Part shown: positions 32,008 to 41,907 of the stretch, piece after piece | Numbering within the stretch: the first letter of the stretch is position 1 | Layout: each line of letters starts with the position of its first letter | Assembly (NCBI RefSeq): GCF_002911015.1 | Contig: NZ_KZ626857.1 | Coordinates: 39,431-103,430 of the forward strand | Source of the DNA: Streptomyces populi | GTDB taxonomy: Bacteria; Actinomycetota; Actinomycetes; Streptomycetales; Streptomycetaceae | DNA: 64,000 bases | Direction of reading: 5' to 3' | Translations under genes and position numbers: made by a program | Notes under the pieces: generated by a model | Told to the model about the DNA's origin: nothing | What the model saw: only the letters and a program-made list of their open reading frames with translations | Databases searched by the model: none

Positions 32008-34952
32008 CCACGCCTCCGGTGTCCGAAGAACTGGTCGACGACGTCCCGGGCCGCCGTCCCCTGGTCGTACTCGCCGAACTCGGCGACGAACTGCTCCCGT
32101 CTGGGCGCGTACTTGACGGCCTGTTCCTCCAGCGAGCCGAGCACCGCGTGCAGTTCGTCCTCGGTCCGCAGCACCGGGCCCGGCGCCCGCTCCAGCAGGT
32201 CGAAGTAGGTTCCGCGGTCCTCGTGCACATAGGCGTCGTAGTCGTACGCGAAGAAGAACATCGGGCGGTCGAGGAGGGCGTAGTCGAACATCACGGACGA
32301 GTAGTCGGTGATCAGCCCGTCGGCGAGGGCGAGCAGCGGGGTCACGTCGTGGTGGGCGGTGACGTCGACGACACGGCCGCGCACGGACGGCGGGAGCACG
32401 ACGTGGTTCAGGTAGTGGGAGCGGACCAGGAGGACGTAGCGGTCGCCGAAGGTGTCGGCGAAGCGCTCGACGTCGAAGGGCAGCTCGAACCGCTTCCGTC
32501 CGTCGCCGCGGCTGCGGAAGGTCGGGGCGTACAGGAGGACCTGCCGGTCCTCGGGGACGCCCAGTTCGGCCGCCAGCGGGCCGCGTTCGCGTCCCGCGCC
32601 GGCCGCCTCGCGCCGCCTCGCCCGCACGAGCGCGTCGTTGCGCGGGTAGCCGACCCGCAGCAGGGTCCGCTCCTGGAGCCGGAACGCCCGCGCGAGGGTG
32701 CGCACGTCGTGCTCGGAGCGGACGAGGAACCGGTCGAAGCGGTCCAGGACCTTCTGCTGTTCCGCCTGCTCCTCACGGGACTTGAGCTTCCACTCGGCCT
32801 CGTCGAAGCCCATCCGTTTGAGGGCGGAGCCGTGCCAGGTCTGGATGTACGTCGTCTCCGGCCGCTTGGTCAGCTTCAGCGGGTAGCTCTGGTTGTCGAC
32901 CCAGAACTCGGCCTGTGCGAGCGCCCTGAGATAGGGCAGCGACCAGCGGCGTACGAGGGTGGCGTCGTCCGGGAAGCCGGCCGGACCGCCGGTGTACGCC
33001 CACACCGGCTCGAACTCCAGCCCCTGGCGGCGCATCTCCTCGTAGATCGCCCGGGGGCTGTCGCTGTACTGGCGGCCCAGGTGGCTCTCGAAGACGACGA
33101 GGCCCTTGCGGACGGGCAGCCGGCTGAAGACCTCGTGGTAGAGGCGGATCTTGGTCTGGCCGGAGGCGAGCCGCCCCCGGAGGGAACGGGCCTTGCGGTA
33201 GCCGGTCTTGGCGAGCGTGGCGGCCCGGCCGTGCACCCCGCGCCGCACGACGGCGTCCGCCTTCTTGCCGGGCACCAGCCGGAAGGACAGGTGTCCCCGT
33301 GAGGAGACGACCGGCTCGATGCGGTCGGCGACCAGCCGGGTGAGCCGGGGCCGGACGGGCAGCCGGCCCGTGGCGAGCCCGGGTTCGGCCGCGGTGAGCC
33401 TCGTGGTGGTGCGCACGCCGTCGACGTCGAGGTGGAGCCGTACGTCCCACACCGCGTCCACGATGCCCAGCGGCCGCACCGTCGTGAGGTCCGCCGAGCC
33501 CTCCCAGACGACGGTCCCGCCCGCGTGCCCCACGTTCGCCACGGGGAAGCGGAAGGTCTGGAAGCGCACTCCGGGGCGGCGGGCGTAGAACTCCAGCTCC
33601 CCGGTGAGCCGGGCGCCGGGCGGGATCACACCGAGCGGGTTGGTGATGCTCCCGGCGAGCCGCACGGTCGTGCCGCCGCTCTCGTACGAGGTCAGCTCGT
33701 TGCGCAGGAACATCCTGTCGACCGGCTTGACGTGGTGGCCGAGTTCGGTGACGTCCAGGACGTGCCGGCCGAAGGGGTCGTCGAGGTGCTCGGCGCACCA
33801 GTACACGCGGCCGTCGCGCTCGACGAGCGGCGAGGAGATCTTGTCGCGGTTGGTGAGCGTGTCCACGGCGGGCAGCAGGTTGTCCCAGTCGCTCACCTGG
33901 AGGAGGTAGGCGCAGATGGCGTGGATCGGCTCGGTCTCGTCGAAGGCGGTGCGGTCGATCGACTCGAGGTACTCCCGGGCGATCGCCGCGAACTCCTCGC
34001 GGTAGGCGGCGTCACGGAAGGGCAGTTCGCGCAGGTGCAGCACGAGGTCGTGCTTGAGGAACTTGACGTCCTTGGCGAACTTCAGTTCCAGGAGCCCCCT
34101 GTCCGCGAGGAGCCGGTCGACCCGGCGGTGGATCTCCATGCGGTGCGTGAAGTTGGCGATCTCGTCACGCCGGTTGCTGATGGACTTCGTCTCCGCCTTG
34201 TCCGCGACCCTCCAGTCGTACACCCGGTTGGGGATGAGGGTGATGCGGCGGGCGGTGGCGTACGCCTGGGCGGAGAAGAGCAGGTCCTCGTAGTGGATGC
34301 CGACCGGGAAGCGCAGCCCCTCGTCGAGCAGGAACCGCCTGCGGTAGCACTTGTTGGTCGACAGGGTGTCGAAGACCAGCAGGTCGGGCAGCTCGGAGAT
34401 CGACTCCAGGGTCCGGGTGCGCTCGTACAGCCAGGGGTACCACTTGACCTCCTTGCCGGTGCGGGAGTCGACGTGCACCCGCACGCACAGGCCGGAGACC
34501 AGGTCCGCGCCGGTGGCCTCGGCGGCCTCCAGCATGTTGCGGCAGGCGTTGCGCTCCAGGACGTCGTCGCTGTCGAGGAAGAGGACGTAGGTGCCGCGGG
34601 CCTCGGTGATGCCGCGGTTGCGGGGGGCGCCGCAGCCTCCGCTGTTCTCGGGGAGCCGGCAGGCGCGGACCCGGTCGGGGTGCGCCGCCGCCAGTCCGCG
34701 CGCCACCTCGTACGAGCCGTCGGTGCTCCGGTCGTCGACGACGACGACCTCGACGTCGCGCAGCGTCTGGTCCAGGACGGAGCGCACGGCCGTGGGCAGC
34801 CGGGCGGCGTCGTTGTAGACGATGACGACCACGGAGACGGCGGGCCTCCCCGGACCGGACCCGGTGGACCCGGCCGGGGAGGCGGTCGGCTCCGCCCCGT
34901 CCTCGGCGAACGTGCGAGATTGATCCACATTCATCCTATTAATCGTAGACAT
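32004..34952 (-). CDS. Large GT2 - TagF-like fusion (wall polymer glycosyl/glycerophosphotransferase)
   Basis: 982 residues in three parts: a GT2 domain (about 40-270) with VVVVDDRSTDGS, NSGGCGAPRNRG and LFLDSDD; a middle beta-rich region (about 280-590); and a TagF-like domain (about 610-975) with TWHGSALKRMG (His707 is the expected catalytic base) and TDYSSVMFDYALLDRP. Both active sites look complete. The start is uncertain. ATG 34952 is used here; ATG 34934 and GTG 34928 are in frame, and the GTG has AGGA at the best spacing (5 nt). It is preceded by a GtrA-like gene 19 nt upstream and coupled to a GT4 gene downstream, forming a three-gene leftward operon. Confidence 0.85.
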   Translation of the reverse strand: MSTINRMNVDQSRTFAEDGAEPTASPAGSTGSGPGRPAVSVVVIVYNDAARLPTAVRSVLDQTLRDVEVVVVDDRSTDGSYEVARGLAAAHPDRVRACRLPENSGGCGAPRNRGITEARGTYVLFLDSDDVLERNACRNMLEAAEATGADLVSGLCVRVHVDSRTGKEVKWYPWLYERTRTLESISELPDLLVFDTLSTNKCYRRRFLLDEGLRFPVGIHYEDLLFSAQAYATARRITLIPNRVYDWRVADKAETKSISNRRDEIANFTHRMEIHRRVDRLLADRGLLELKFAKDVKFLKHDLVLHLRELPFRDAAYREEFAAIAREYLESIDRTAFDETEPIHAICAYLLQVSDWDNLLPAVDTLTNRDKISSPLVERDGRVYWCAEHLDDPFGRHVLDVTELGHHVKPVDRMFLRNELTSYESGGTTVRLAGSITNPLGVIPPGARLTGELEFYARRPGVRFQTFRFPVANVGHAGGTVVWEGSADLTTVRPLGIVDAVWDVRLHLDVDGVRTTTRLTAAEPGLATGRLPVRPRLTRLVADRIEPVVSSRGHLSFRLVPGKKADAVVRRGVHGRAATLAKTGYRKARSLRGRLASGQTKIRLYHEVFSRLPVRKGLVVFESHLGRQYSDSPRAIYEEMRRQGLEFEPVWAYTGGPAGFPDDATLVRRWSLPYLRALAQAEFWVDNQSYPLKLTKRPETTYIQTWHGSALKRMGFDEAEWKLKSREEQAEQQKVLDRFDRFLVRSEHDVRTLARAFRLQERTLLRVGYPRNDALVRARRREAAGAGRERGPLAAELGVPEDRQVLLYAPTFRSRGDGRKRFELPFDVERFADTFGDRYVLLVRSHYLNHVVLPPSVRGRVVDVTAHHDVTPLLALADGLITDYSSVMFDYALLDRPMFFFAYDYDAYVHEDRGTYFDLLERAPGPVLRTEDELHAVLGSLEEQAVKYAPRREQFVAEFGEYDQGTAARDVVDQFFGHRRRG

Positions 34953-34971
34953 CGCACCGCACTCAGGGGAG

Positions 34972-35544
34972 TTATCGGACGCTCTTCGCGTGTTGGAACA
35001 CCCACGTCCGGTACACCGTGAAGCGGAACGCCGAGGCCAGGACGATCGACAGCGCCTTGGCGACGTTCGAGCCGAGCGGGCCGCTCATCCCCAGGCCGTG
35101 GTAGCCGACGTAGAACAGCAGGCTCTCCATGGCGACACCGAGCCCGCTGAACGCGAAGAAGAGGACGATCTGACGCGGGGTCCGCGAGGCGCGGTCCCGG
35201 TAGGCGAAATAGCGGAAGCCGAGGTAGTTCGTCCCCATGGCGACACAGCTGGCGGCCACCGTGGCCGCCATCGGGGCCCACTCCAGGCCGTGCAGCGCCA
35301 GGTTGAAGAAGAGGATGTTGACGGCGACGCCGCTGCCGCCGACGACGGAGAACCGGACCACTTCCAGGACGAGCCGGCCGGCCTTCCGGTCCTTCGGCGC
35401 CTTCGGGGCCCTCTGGGGGCCGATGACGGGCGGTGCCGCCACGGGGGCCCGCCTTTCGGTGAGGTGCACTGCCACGAGTCCGGAACCTCCACGCGTCTGT
35501 CCGTCGGTAGAGCCGCCGGTCGGGCCGTCGGCCGAGCCAACCAT
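34972..35544 (-). CDS. GtrA-family membrane protein
   Basis: 190 residues. A hydrophilic N-terminus of about 60 residues is followed by four helices (from VVRFSVVGGSGVAVNILFF onward), with TNYLGFRYFAYR and FRFTVYRTWVF, which mark the GtrA family. These proteins are thought to flip or present polyprenyl-phosphate-linked sugars for surface glycosylation. First gene of the leftward GtrA-TagF-GT4 operon. ATG 35544 has AGGA about 14 nt upstream; internal GTG codons would give a shorter N-terminus. Confidence 0.87.
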   Translation of the reverse strand: MVGSADGPTGGSTDGQTRGGSGLVAVHLTERRAPVAAPPVIGPQRAPKAPKDRKAGRLVLEVVRFSVVGGSGVAVNILFFNLALHGLEWAPMAATVAASCVAMGTNYLGFRYFAYRDRASRTPRQIVLFFAFSGLGVAMESLLFYVGYHGLGMSGPLGSNVAKALSIVLASAFRFTVYRTWVFQHAKSVR

Positions 35545-35651
35545 AAGCCAAATGTCCTATTTACCAGGTATAGGTAAATTGCGAGCCGGAGTTTCGCGTG
35601 AGGCCGGAAAGAAAGAACGCCTGGGGAACGGGCACCGTCGCCCCGTGCGAA

Positions 35652-35692
35652 ACGGGGGCGCCCCGGGTCGTGGTGACCCGGGGCGCCCCCGT
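35652..35692 (-). terminator. Strong hairpin terminator after NAD-glutamate dehydrogenase gene
   Basis: Perfect 18-bp stem (35652-35669 and 35675-35692) with the 5-nt loop GTGGT, about 55 nt past the stop codon. It separates gdhB from the downstream GtrA operon. Confidence 0.85.
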
Positions 35693-35745
35693 CCGCGTAC
35701 CGCCCGGGCCGTGGGGCCCGGGAACCGCCGGTGGATGACCGGCTT

Positions 35746-38700
35746 CTAGGAATGCGTGCGCAGCAGCGTCCGCATCGTCCGCATCGCCACCGACAGGTTG
35801 GCGAGGTCGAACGAGTCCGATCCCTGGATCTCCTCCAGGGTGGTGCGGGCCCGCCCGAGGATCGCCGCGTTCTTCTCCTGCCAGGCCTCGAAGCGCTGCT
35901 CGGGAGTGGAGGCCCCGTTGCCCACCGCCAGGACGTCGGCGGTGAGCCCCGCGTGGGCCGCGTACAGGTCCTCGCGGATCGACGCGCGGGCCATGGACTG
36001 CCAGCGGTCGGCGCGCGGCAGCTCGATGATGCGGTCCATGAGCTGGGTGATGCCGAGACGGTCGGCGAGGTCGTAGTAGACCTCGGCGACGGCCATCGGG
36101 TCCTGGCCCGTGCGGTCGGCCACCGAGACGATGTCCAGCGCCGGGAAGGCGGAGGAGAACCCGGCCACACGGGTGGCGAGTTCGTCCGGCACGCCGGCGT
36201 CCGTCAGCTCGTCGTAGATCTGCTGGTACCACTCCAGGTCCGTGCCGCGGACCAGCTTGGGCAGCTCCGACCACACCTGCTCGACGCCGTCGGTGAAGAA
36301 GCTGATCGTTTCGGCGAGCTGGAGCGGCTGCGGCCGGTTGTTGAGCAGCCAGCGCGTGCCGCGCTCGACGAGACGGCGCGAGTGCAGCCGGATCCGGGTC
36401 TGGACGTCGGCGGCGACGACATTGTCGAGCGCCTCCACCGCGTCCCACACCGCGCTGGAGTTGAAGATCGCGCGGGCCGCGGTCTGCGCCCTGACGATCT
36501 CCTCCAGCGAGGCGCCCGTCTCCTCGCGCAGCCGGTGCAGGAAGCTCGTACCGCCCGTGTTGACCGTGTCGTTGACCAGGACGGTCGTCACGATCTCACG
36601 GCTCAGCGCGTGCCCCTCGATCTGCTCGCGGAACTGGTCGCGCAGCGCCGTCGGGAAGTACGCGAGCAGCAGGCTGTGCAGATACGGGTCGTCGGGCAGC
36701 GAGGTGGCGAGCAGGTCGACGGAGACCGTGATCTTCGTGTACGCGAGCAGGACCGCCGTCTCGGGACCGGTCAGCCCCAGACCGGCGTTGAGCCGCTCGC
36801 GGATCTGCCGCTCGCTGGGCAGGAACTCCAGCGCCCGGTCCAGGTGCCCCTCGCGGACCAGGTGGCGCAGGAAGCGCTGCTGGGCGTGGAGCATGCTCGG
36901 GGACTGGGCCAGCGCGTTGGCGATCGCCACGTTCTGCGCGTAGTTGTTGCGCAGCACCAGGGCGCCGACCTCGTCGGTCATCTCGGCGAGCAGCTTGTTG
37001 CGCTGCTTGACGGTCAGATCGCCGTTGGCCACCACCGCGTTGAGCAGGATCTTGATGTTCACCTCGTGGTCGGAGGTGTCCACGCCCGCACTGTTGTCGA
37101 TGGCGTCCGTGTTGATCTTGCCGCCGTGCTGGGCGAACTCGATCCGGCCGAGCTGGGTCAGACCGAGGTTGCCGCCCTCGCCGACGACCTTGACGCGCAG
37201 CTCGGCGCCGTCCACGCGGATCGCGTCGTTGGCCTTGTCGCCGACCTCGGCGTTCGACTCGGCGGACGACTTCACGTACGTGCCGATGCCGCCGTTCCAC
37301 AGCAGGTCGACGGGCGCCTGGAGGATCGCCCGCATCAGGTCGGCCGGCGTCATCTTCGCGACGTTCGACTCGATGCCGAGGGCCTCGCGGATGTGCGCGT
37401 TGACCGGGATGGCCTTGGCGCTGCGCGGGAAGACACCGCCGCCGGCCGAGATCAGCTCGGCGTCGTAGTCGGCCCACGAGGAACGCGGCAGCTCGAACAG
37501 GCGGCGGCGCTCGGCGTAGGAGGTCTCCGCCGTCGGGTTCGGGTCGATGAAGATGTGCCGGTGGTCGAACGCGGCGACCAGGCGGATGTGCTCGGAGAGC
37601 AGCATGCCGTTGCCGAACACGTCGCCGGACATGTCGCCGACGCCGACCACGGTGAAGTCCTGCGTCTGGGTGTTGACGCCGAGTTCCCGGAAGTGCCGCT
37701 TCACGGACTCCCAGGCACCGCGGGCGGTGATGCCCATCTTCTTGTGGTCGTACCCGGCGGAGCCGCCGGAGGCGAACGCGTCGCCGAGCCAGAAGTCGTA
37801 GGACTGGGCGACCTCGTTGGCGATGTCCGAGAACGTCGCCGTGCCCTTGTCGGCAGCGACCACGAGGTAGGTGTCGTCCTCGTCGTGCCGGACGACGTCG
37901 GCGGGCGGGACGACCTCGCCGGCCACCATGTTGTCGGTGATGTCGAGCAGCGCGGAGATGAAGGTCCGGTAGCTGCGGATGCCCTCGGCCATCCACGCGT
38001 CGCGGTCCACGGCCGGGTCGGGCAGCTGCTTGGCGACGAAGCCGCCCTTGGCGCCGACCGGCACGATGACGGTGTTCTTCACCATCTGCGCCTTGACCAG
38101 GCCGAGGATCTCCGTGCGGAAGTCCTCGCGCCGGTCGGACCAGCGCAGACCACCGCGCGCGACCTTGCCGAAGCGCAGGTGCACGCCCTCGACGCGCGGC
38201 GAGTACACCCAGATCTCGAACGCCGGGCGCGGCGCCGGGAGGTCCGGGATGGCCGTCGGGTCGAACTTCATGGAGACGTACTCGTGCGGCGTGCCGTCGG
38301 CCGTCCGCTGGAAGAAGTTCGTGCGCAGGGTCGCCTTGATCAGGTGGAGGAAGGACCGCAGGATCCGGTCCTCGTCCAGCGAGGCCACCTGGTCGAGGGC
38401 CGCGTCCAGCTCCTCCAGCAGGGCGTCGGTCAGCTCGACACCGGCGCGCTGGCGCTCCGGCGACATCCGCGCCTCGAACAGCGAGACGAGCAGCCGGGTG
38501 GTGTGGACGTTGTTGCGGAGGGTGTCCTCCATGTAGTCCTGGCTGAAGGTGGAGCCGGCCTGGCGCAGGTACTTCGCGTAGGCGCGCAGCACCATCGACT
38601 GCCGCCAGGTCAGTCCGGCGCTCAGCACGAGGGCGTTGAAGCCGTCGTTCTCGGCCTGTCCGGTCCAGGTGGCGGCGAAGGCCTCCTGGAACCGCTCGCG

Positions 38701-40683
38701 GCCGTCGTCGCCGAGGTAGTCGCCGTTGCCGTTCAGGGACTTGGGCAGGCGCAGCCCGAAGTCGTAGATCCACGCCGTCGTGCGGTCCGAGCAGCGCAGT
38801 TCGTAGGGCCGCTCGTCGGTGACCTCGACGCCCATGCGGTTCAGGGCGGGCAGGACCGCCGAGAGCGAGACCTGATCGCCACCGCGGTAGATCTTGAAGC
38901 GGCGTTCGCCGGATGCCGTGCCCACCGGCTCGTACAGGCTGAGCGCGAAGTCCTTGCTGGGATCCTGGCTGAGCGCCTGGAGGTGGACCAGGTCGGCGAC
39001 GGCGGAGCGCGGGGAGTGGTCGGCCTTGTAGCCCTCGGGGAAGGCGTTGCCGTACCGGCGCAGCAGTTCGGCGGCGCGCTCCTCGCCGCACTCGGCGGTC
39101 AGCGCCTCCGCGAAGCCGTCGGCCCAGGAACGGGCGGCCTCGACGAGACGCGCCTCGATGCGCTCCTTGTCGAAGTCGGACAGCTGCGGCAGCTCGGTGC
39201 CCGGCTCGACCCGGACCACGAAGTGCAGCCGGGACAGGATCGACTCGGTGTTCCAGGCCGTGAAGTCGACGCTGGTGCCGCGGAGCTCTTCCTTCAGGAT
39301 GTCGATGATCCGCAGGCGCACACCGGTGGTGTAGCGGTCGCGCGGGAGGTAGACGAGGGCCGAGTAGTAGCGCCCGTACTCGTCCTGGCGCAGGTAGAGC
39401 CGCAGCCGGCGCCGCTCCTGGAGGTACAGGACGGACGTGACGATCGCCCGGAGCTCGTCGGCGGGGGTCTGGAACAGCTCGTCGCGCGGGTAGGTCTCCA
39501 GGATCTGGAGCAGGTCGCGTCCGTCGTGGCTGTTGGGCGAGAACCCGGCGCCGCGCAGGACCTCCTCGACCTTGCGGCGGACGACGGGCACCCGGCGCAC
39601 GGACTCGGTGTAGGCGGCGGAGGAGAACAGGCCCAGGAAGCGGCGCTCCCCGATGACCTCGCCGTTCTCGTCGAACTTCTTGACCCCGACGTAGTCCAGG
39701 TACGACGGCCGGTGCACGGTGGCCCGGCTGTTCGCCTTGGTCAGGATCAGCAGCTTGTGCTCGCGGGCCTTGGCCCGGGCGTCGGCGGGCAGCCGCTCGA
39801 AGGACGGGCTGACCGGGTGGCTGTCCTCGCCGTGCTGCGGGTCGGAGCGCAGGATGCCGAGCCCGGTGCCGGGGACGGCGGCCAGCGAGTCGTCGTCGCG
39901 GAGCTGGTACTCGCGGTAGCCGAGGAAGGTGAAGTGGTCGCCGGAGAGCCAGCGCAGCAGCTCGCGGGCCTCCTCGACCTCCTGGTCGCGCAGGTCGTCG
40001 GCGGTCGGCTCCTTGGGGAGCTCCTCGGCGATCCGCAGCGCCGCGTCGCGCATCTTCTCCCAGTCCTCGACGGCCTCACGGACGTCGGACAGGACGCGCA
40101 GCAGGTCGGCGGTGATCTGCTTCAGGTCGGCGCGGTCGGTCTCGCGGTCGATCTCGACGTGGATCCACGACTCGACGTGCGCGTCGTGCGGCAGGTCCTC
40201 GGCGGAGGGCCGCGCGGGCAGCACCTCGATGAGCTTGCCGGTGAGGTCGCGCCGGACGACGAACTGCGGGTGGATGACGACGTGGATGCCGCGCCCCTGG
40301 CGGGACAGCTCGTTGGTCACCGAGTCGACGAGGAAGGGCATGTCGTCCGTGACCACCTCGACGACGGAGTGGCTGGAGGTCCAGCCGTTCTCCTCGACGG
40401 TGGGCGTGTGCACGCGCACGTTGGCCGTGCCCTGAGGGCGCGTCTCGGCCAGTCTGTAGTGGGAGAAGGCCGTTCCGAAGACGTCGACCGGGTCGCGGTC
40501 GGTGAGGTCCTCCGGGGCCGTGTGCAGGTAGTAGCGCTGGAGGAACGCGAGCACGGTGTCCCGGTCGGGGGTGCCCTCGCCCGTCGTCCCAGTCGGTAGG
40601 TGCCCCCCGACCGGGCTGTTCTCAGCTACCCGGGCGGCCCTCTCGAGCAGCTCGGCCTTGGCTTCGTCCAGCTTGGTCTGCAT
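35746..40683 (-). CDS. gdhB: NAD-specific glutamate dehydrogenase, large (180-kDa class)
   Basis: 1645 residues, the length of the large bacterial NAD-GDH class first described in Streptomyces clavuligerus. It converts glutamate plus NAD to 2-oxoglutarate, ammonium and NADH, a catabolic role. The N-terminal ~700 residues are ACT-like regulatory segments (for example DDMPFLVDSVTNEL). The catalytic core carries RGGLRWSDRREDFRTE and VPVGAKGGFV with the catalytic Lys879, followed by a nucleotide-binding region with VVGVGDMSGDVFGNGML. ATG 40683 has GAGGACA upstream. It is monocistronic, with a strong terminator downstream. The symbol gdhB follows common usage for this class; no frameshift or missing motif was seen. 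Confidence 0.93.
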   Translation of the reverse strand: MQTKLDEAKAELLERAARVAENSPVGGHLPTGTTGEGTPDRDTVLAFLQRYYLHTAPEDLTDRDPVDVFGTAFSHYRLAETRPQGTANVRVHTPTVEENGWTSSHSVVEVVTDDMPFLVDSVTNELSRQGRGIHVVIHPQFVVRRDLTGKLIEVLPARPSAEDLPHDAHVESWIHVEIDRETDRADLKQITADLLRVLSDVREAVEDWEKMRDAALRIAEELPKEPTADDLRDQEVEEARELLRWLSGDHFTFLGYREYQLRDDDSLAAVPGTGLGILRSDPQHGEDSHPVSPSFERLPADARAKAREHKLLILTKANSRATVHRPSYLDYVGVKKFDENGEVIGERRFLGLFSSAAYTESVRRVPVVRRKVEEVLRGAGFSPNSHDGRDLLQILETYPRDELFQTPADELRAIVTSVLYLQERRRLRLYLRQDEYGRYYSALVYLPRDRYTTGVRLRIIDILKEELRGTSVDFTAWNTESILSRLHFVVRVEPGTELPQLSDFDKERIEARLVEAARSWADGFAEALTAECGEERAAELLRRYGNAFPEGYKADHSPRSAVADLVHLQALSQDPSKDFALSLYEPVGTASGERRFKIYRGGDQVSLSAVLPALNRMGVEVTDERPYELRCSDRTTAWIYDFGLRLPKSLNGNGDYLGDDGRERFQEAFAATWTGQAENDGFNALVLSAGLTWRQSMVLRAYAKYLRQAGSTFSQDYMEDTLRNNVHTTRLLVSLFEARMSPERQRAGVELTDALLEELDAALDQVASLDEDRILRSFLHLIKATLRTNFFQRTADGTPHEYVSMKFDPTAIPDLPAPRPAFEIWVYSPRVEGVHLRFGKVARGGLRWSDRREDFRTEILGLVKAQMVKNTVIVPVGAKGGFVAKQLPDPAVDRDAWMAEGIRSYRTFISALLDITDNMVAGEVVPPADVVRHDEDDTYLVVAADKGTATFSDIANEVAQSYDFWLGDAFASGGSAGYDHKKMGITARGAWESVKRHFRELGVNTQTQDFTVVGVGDMSGDVFGNGMLLSEHIRLVAAFDHRHIFIDPNPTAETSYAERRRLFELPRSSWADYDAELISAGGGVFPRSAKAIPVNAHIREALGIESNVAKMTPADLMRAILQAPVDLLWNGGIGTYVKSSAESNAEVGDKANDAIRVDGAELRVKVVGEGGNLGLTQLGRIEFAQHGGKINTDAIDNSAGVDTSDHEVNIKILLNAVVANGDLTVKQRNKLLAEMTDEVGALVLRNNYAQNVAIANALAQSPSMLHAQQRFLRHLVREGHLDRALEFLPSERQIRERLNAGLGLTGPETAVLLAYTKITVSVDLLATSLPDDPYLHSLLLAYFPTALRDQFREQIEGHALSREIVTTVLVNDTVNTGGTSFLHRLREETGASLEEIVRAQTAARAIFNSSAVWDAVEALDNVVAADVQTRIRLHSRRLVERGTRWLLNNRPQPLQLAETISFFTDGVEQVWSELPKLVRGTDLEWYQQIYDELTDAGVPDELATRVAGFSSAFPALDIVSVADRTGQDPMAVAEVYYDLADRLGITQLMDRIIELPRADRWQSMARASIREDLYAAHAGLTADVLAVGNGASTPEQRFEAWQEKNAAILGRARTTLEEIQGSDSFDLANLSVAMRTMRTLLRTHS

Positions 40684-41308
40684 TGTCCTCTGGCTCCTGT
40701 CGCGCGCCGTTGCGTGACGTTGAAGGAAATACGGTCTCGTCGCTTCCGACGCAACGCCGTGACACGGGGTGTCCGGTCTGCTCCGACGCTATGCCGCAAG
40801 GTGAGATGGGCGGGGTGGTATCGGCCATTTCCGACCCCCCTGGAGACGGTGACGCCGCTTCCGGCGCCGTCCGTTCCCGGGGTGCCGTCGACGTACGGAC
40901 CGCGCTGTCGCCGGCGCTCGCCGCGTTTCCGCTCGCGCATGCGGCAGCCGTCATGATCCCGTCCCGCCCGTGAGAATCAGCGATCGACGCCCGGTCACGG
41001 ATGTCGTCCGTGCGCTCCGGGCGCGGGGCAGGGGCGACGATGCCCCCGCGAGATATCGCGCTGATCACGCCACCAGGCTATCGCCCCCGACCGGGGAGTC
41101 GTCATGAGCCGTATGTGTACAAAACCGGGGGTGGAACTTTGACACTATGCACAGGGACGAACGAGGCGACGGCATGCAGTGCGGGCCGACCGCGGGCTAC
41201 CGTCGTCCTACGGGCAGTGTTCTGCCCCGTGGCACGCACCTGCCCCGGAGGCGGTTGACCGGGACGGCGGACGGAACGCTCAAGGACGGCCGACGGGAGC
41301 GCAGCACC
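40684..41308. other. 625-nt divergent intergenic region
   Basis: Separates gdhB (-) and the PfpI gene (+). Several open frames cross it, but none has both a ribosome-binding site and a recognisable protein. TTGACA occurs at 41139-41144 in the right direction for the PfpI gene, but without a good -10 hexamer. No strong hairpin or RNA gene was seen. Confidence 0.35.
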
Positions 41309-41875
41309 ATGGCAGCGAAGATCCTCATTGTCACCGGCGACGCGGCGGAGTCGCTGGAAGTCCTCTATCCCTACCAGCGTCTGCGCGAGGAGGGGTACGA
41401 GGTCCACATCGCGGCCCCCACCCGCAAGAAGCTCCAGTTCGTGGTCCACGACTTCGAGCCGGGCTTCGACACGTACACCGAGAAGCCGGGCTACACCTGG
41501 CCCGCGGACCTGGCCTTCGCGGAGGTCGACCCCGGCGCGTACGCCGCCCTGGTCATCCCTGGCGGGCGCGCCCCGGAGTACCTCCGCAACGACCTCGAAC
41601 TCCGCAAGATCCTGAAGTCGTTCTTCGACGCGGACAAGCCGGTGGCCCAGATCTGCCACGGCCCCCTGCTGACCGCGTCCGTCGACAGCCTGAGCGGGCG
41701 CCGCGTCACGGCCTACCCCGCACTGGAACTCGACATGCAGGCGGCGGGCGCCACGTTCCAGGACGCGGAGGCCGTCGTCGACGGCACCCTGGTCTCCGCC
41801 CGCGCCTGGCCGGACCACTCCGCCTGGATGCGCGAGTTCCTCAAGGTGCTGCGCTCCAGGGTCCCGGTGGACTGA
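41309..41875 (+). CDS. DJ-1/PfpI family protein (class I glutamine amidotransferase-like)
   Basis: 188 residues covering a complete DJ-1/PfpI domain. The nucleophile elbow is AQICHGP with Cys116-His117; the supporting acid Glu14 (AAES) and PGGRAPEYLR are in place. Members include intracellular proteases, deglycase-type and chaperone-type proteins, so the activity here cannot be fixed. ATG 41309 has GGGAG 9 nt upstream. It stands alone between gdhB and a convergent HAD phosphatase 32 nt away. Confidence 0.87.
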   Translation: MAAKILIVTGDAAESLEVLYPYQRLREEGYEVHIAAPTRKKLQFVVHDFEPGFDTYTEKPGYTWPADLAFAEVDPGAYAALVIPGGRAPEYLRNDLELRKILKSFFDADKPVAQICHGPLLTASVDSLSGRRVTAYPALELDMQAAGATFQDAEAVVDGTLVSARAWPDHSAWMREFLKVLRSRVPVD

Positions 41876-41907
41876 CGTCCCTGTGGACCGACGGGCGCGG
41901 CCGGTCC

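Noticed and set aside
35731..40599. Very long open frame on the plus strand opposite gdhB
   Set aside because: It mirrors the gdhB codon pattern, contains no recognisable domain and has no ribosome-binding site; long antisense frames are expected at this GC.
41139..41144. TTGACA as a -35 box for the PfpI gene
   Set aside because: The region 16-19 nt downstream is GC-rich without a -10 match; kept only as a remark.
40684..41308. Small genes between gdhB and the PfpI gene
   Set aside because: Open frames exist on both strands but lack ribosome-binding sites, conserved motifs and consistent codon bias, so none could be supported.
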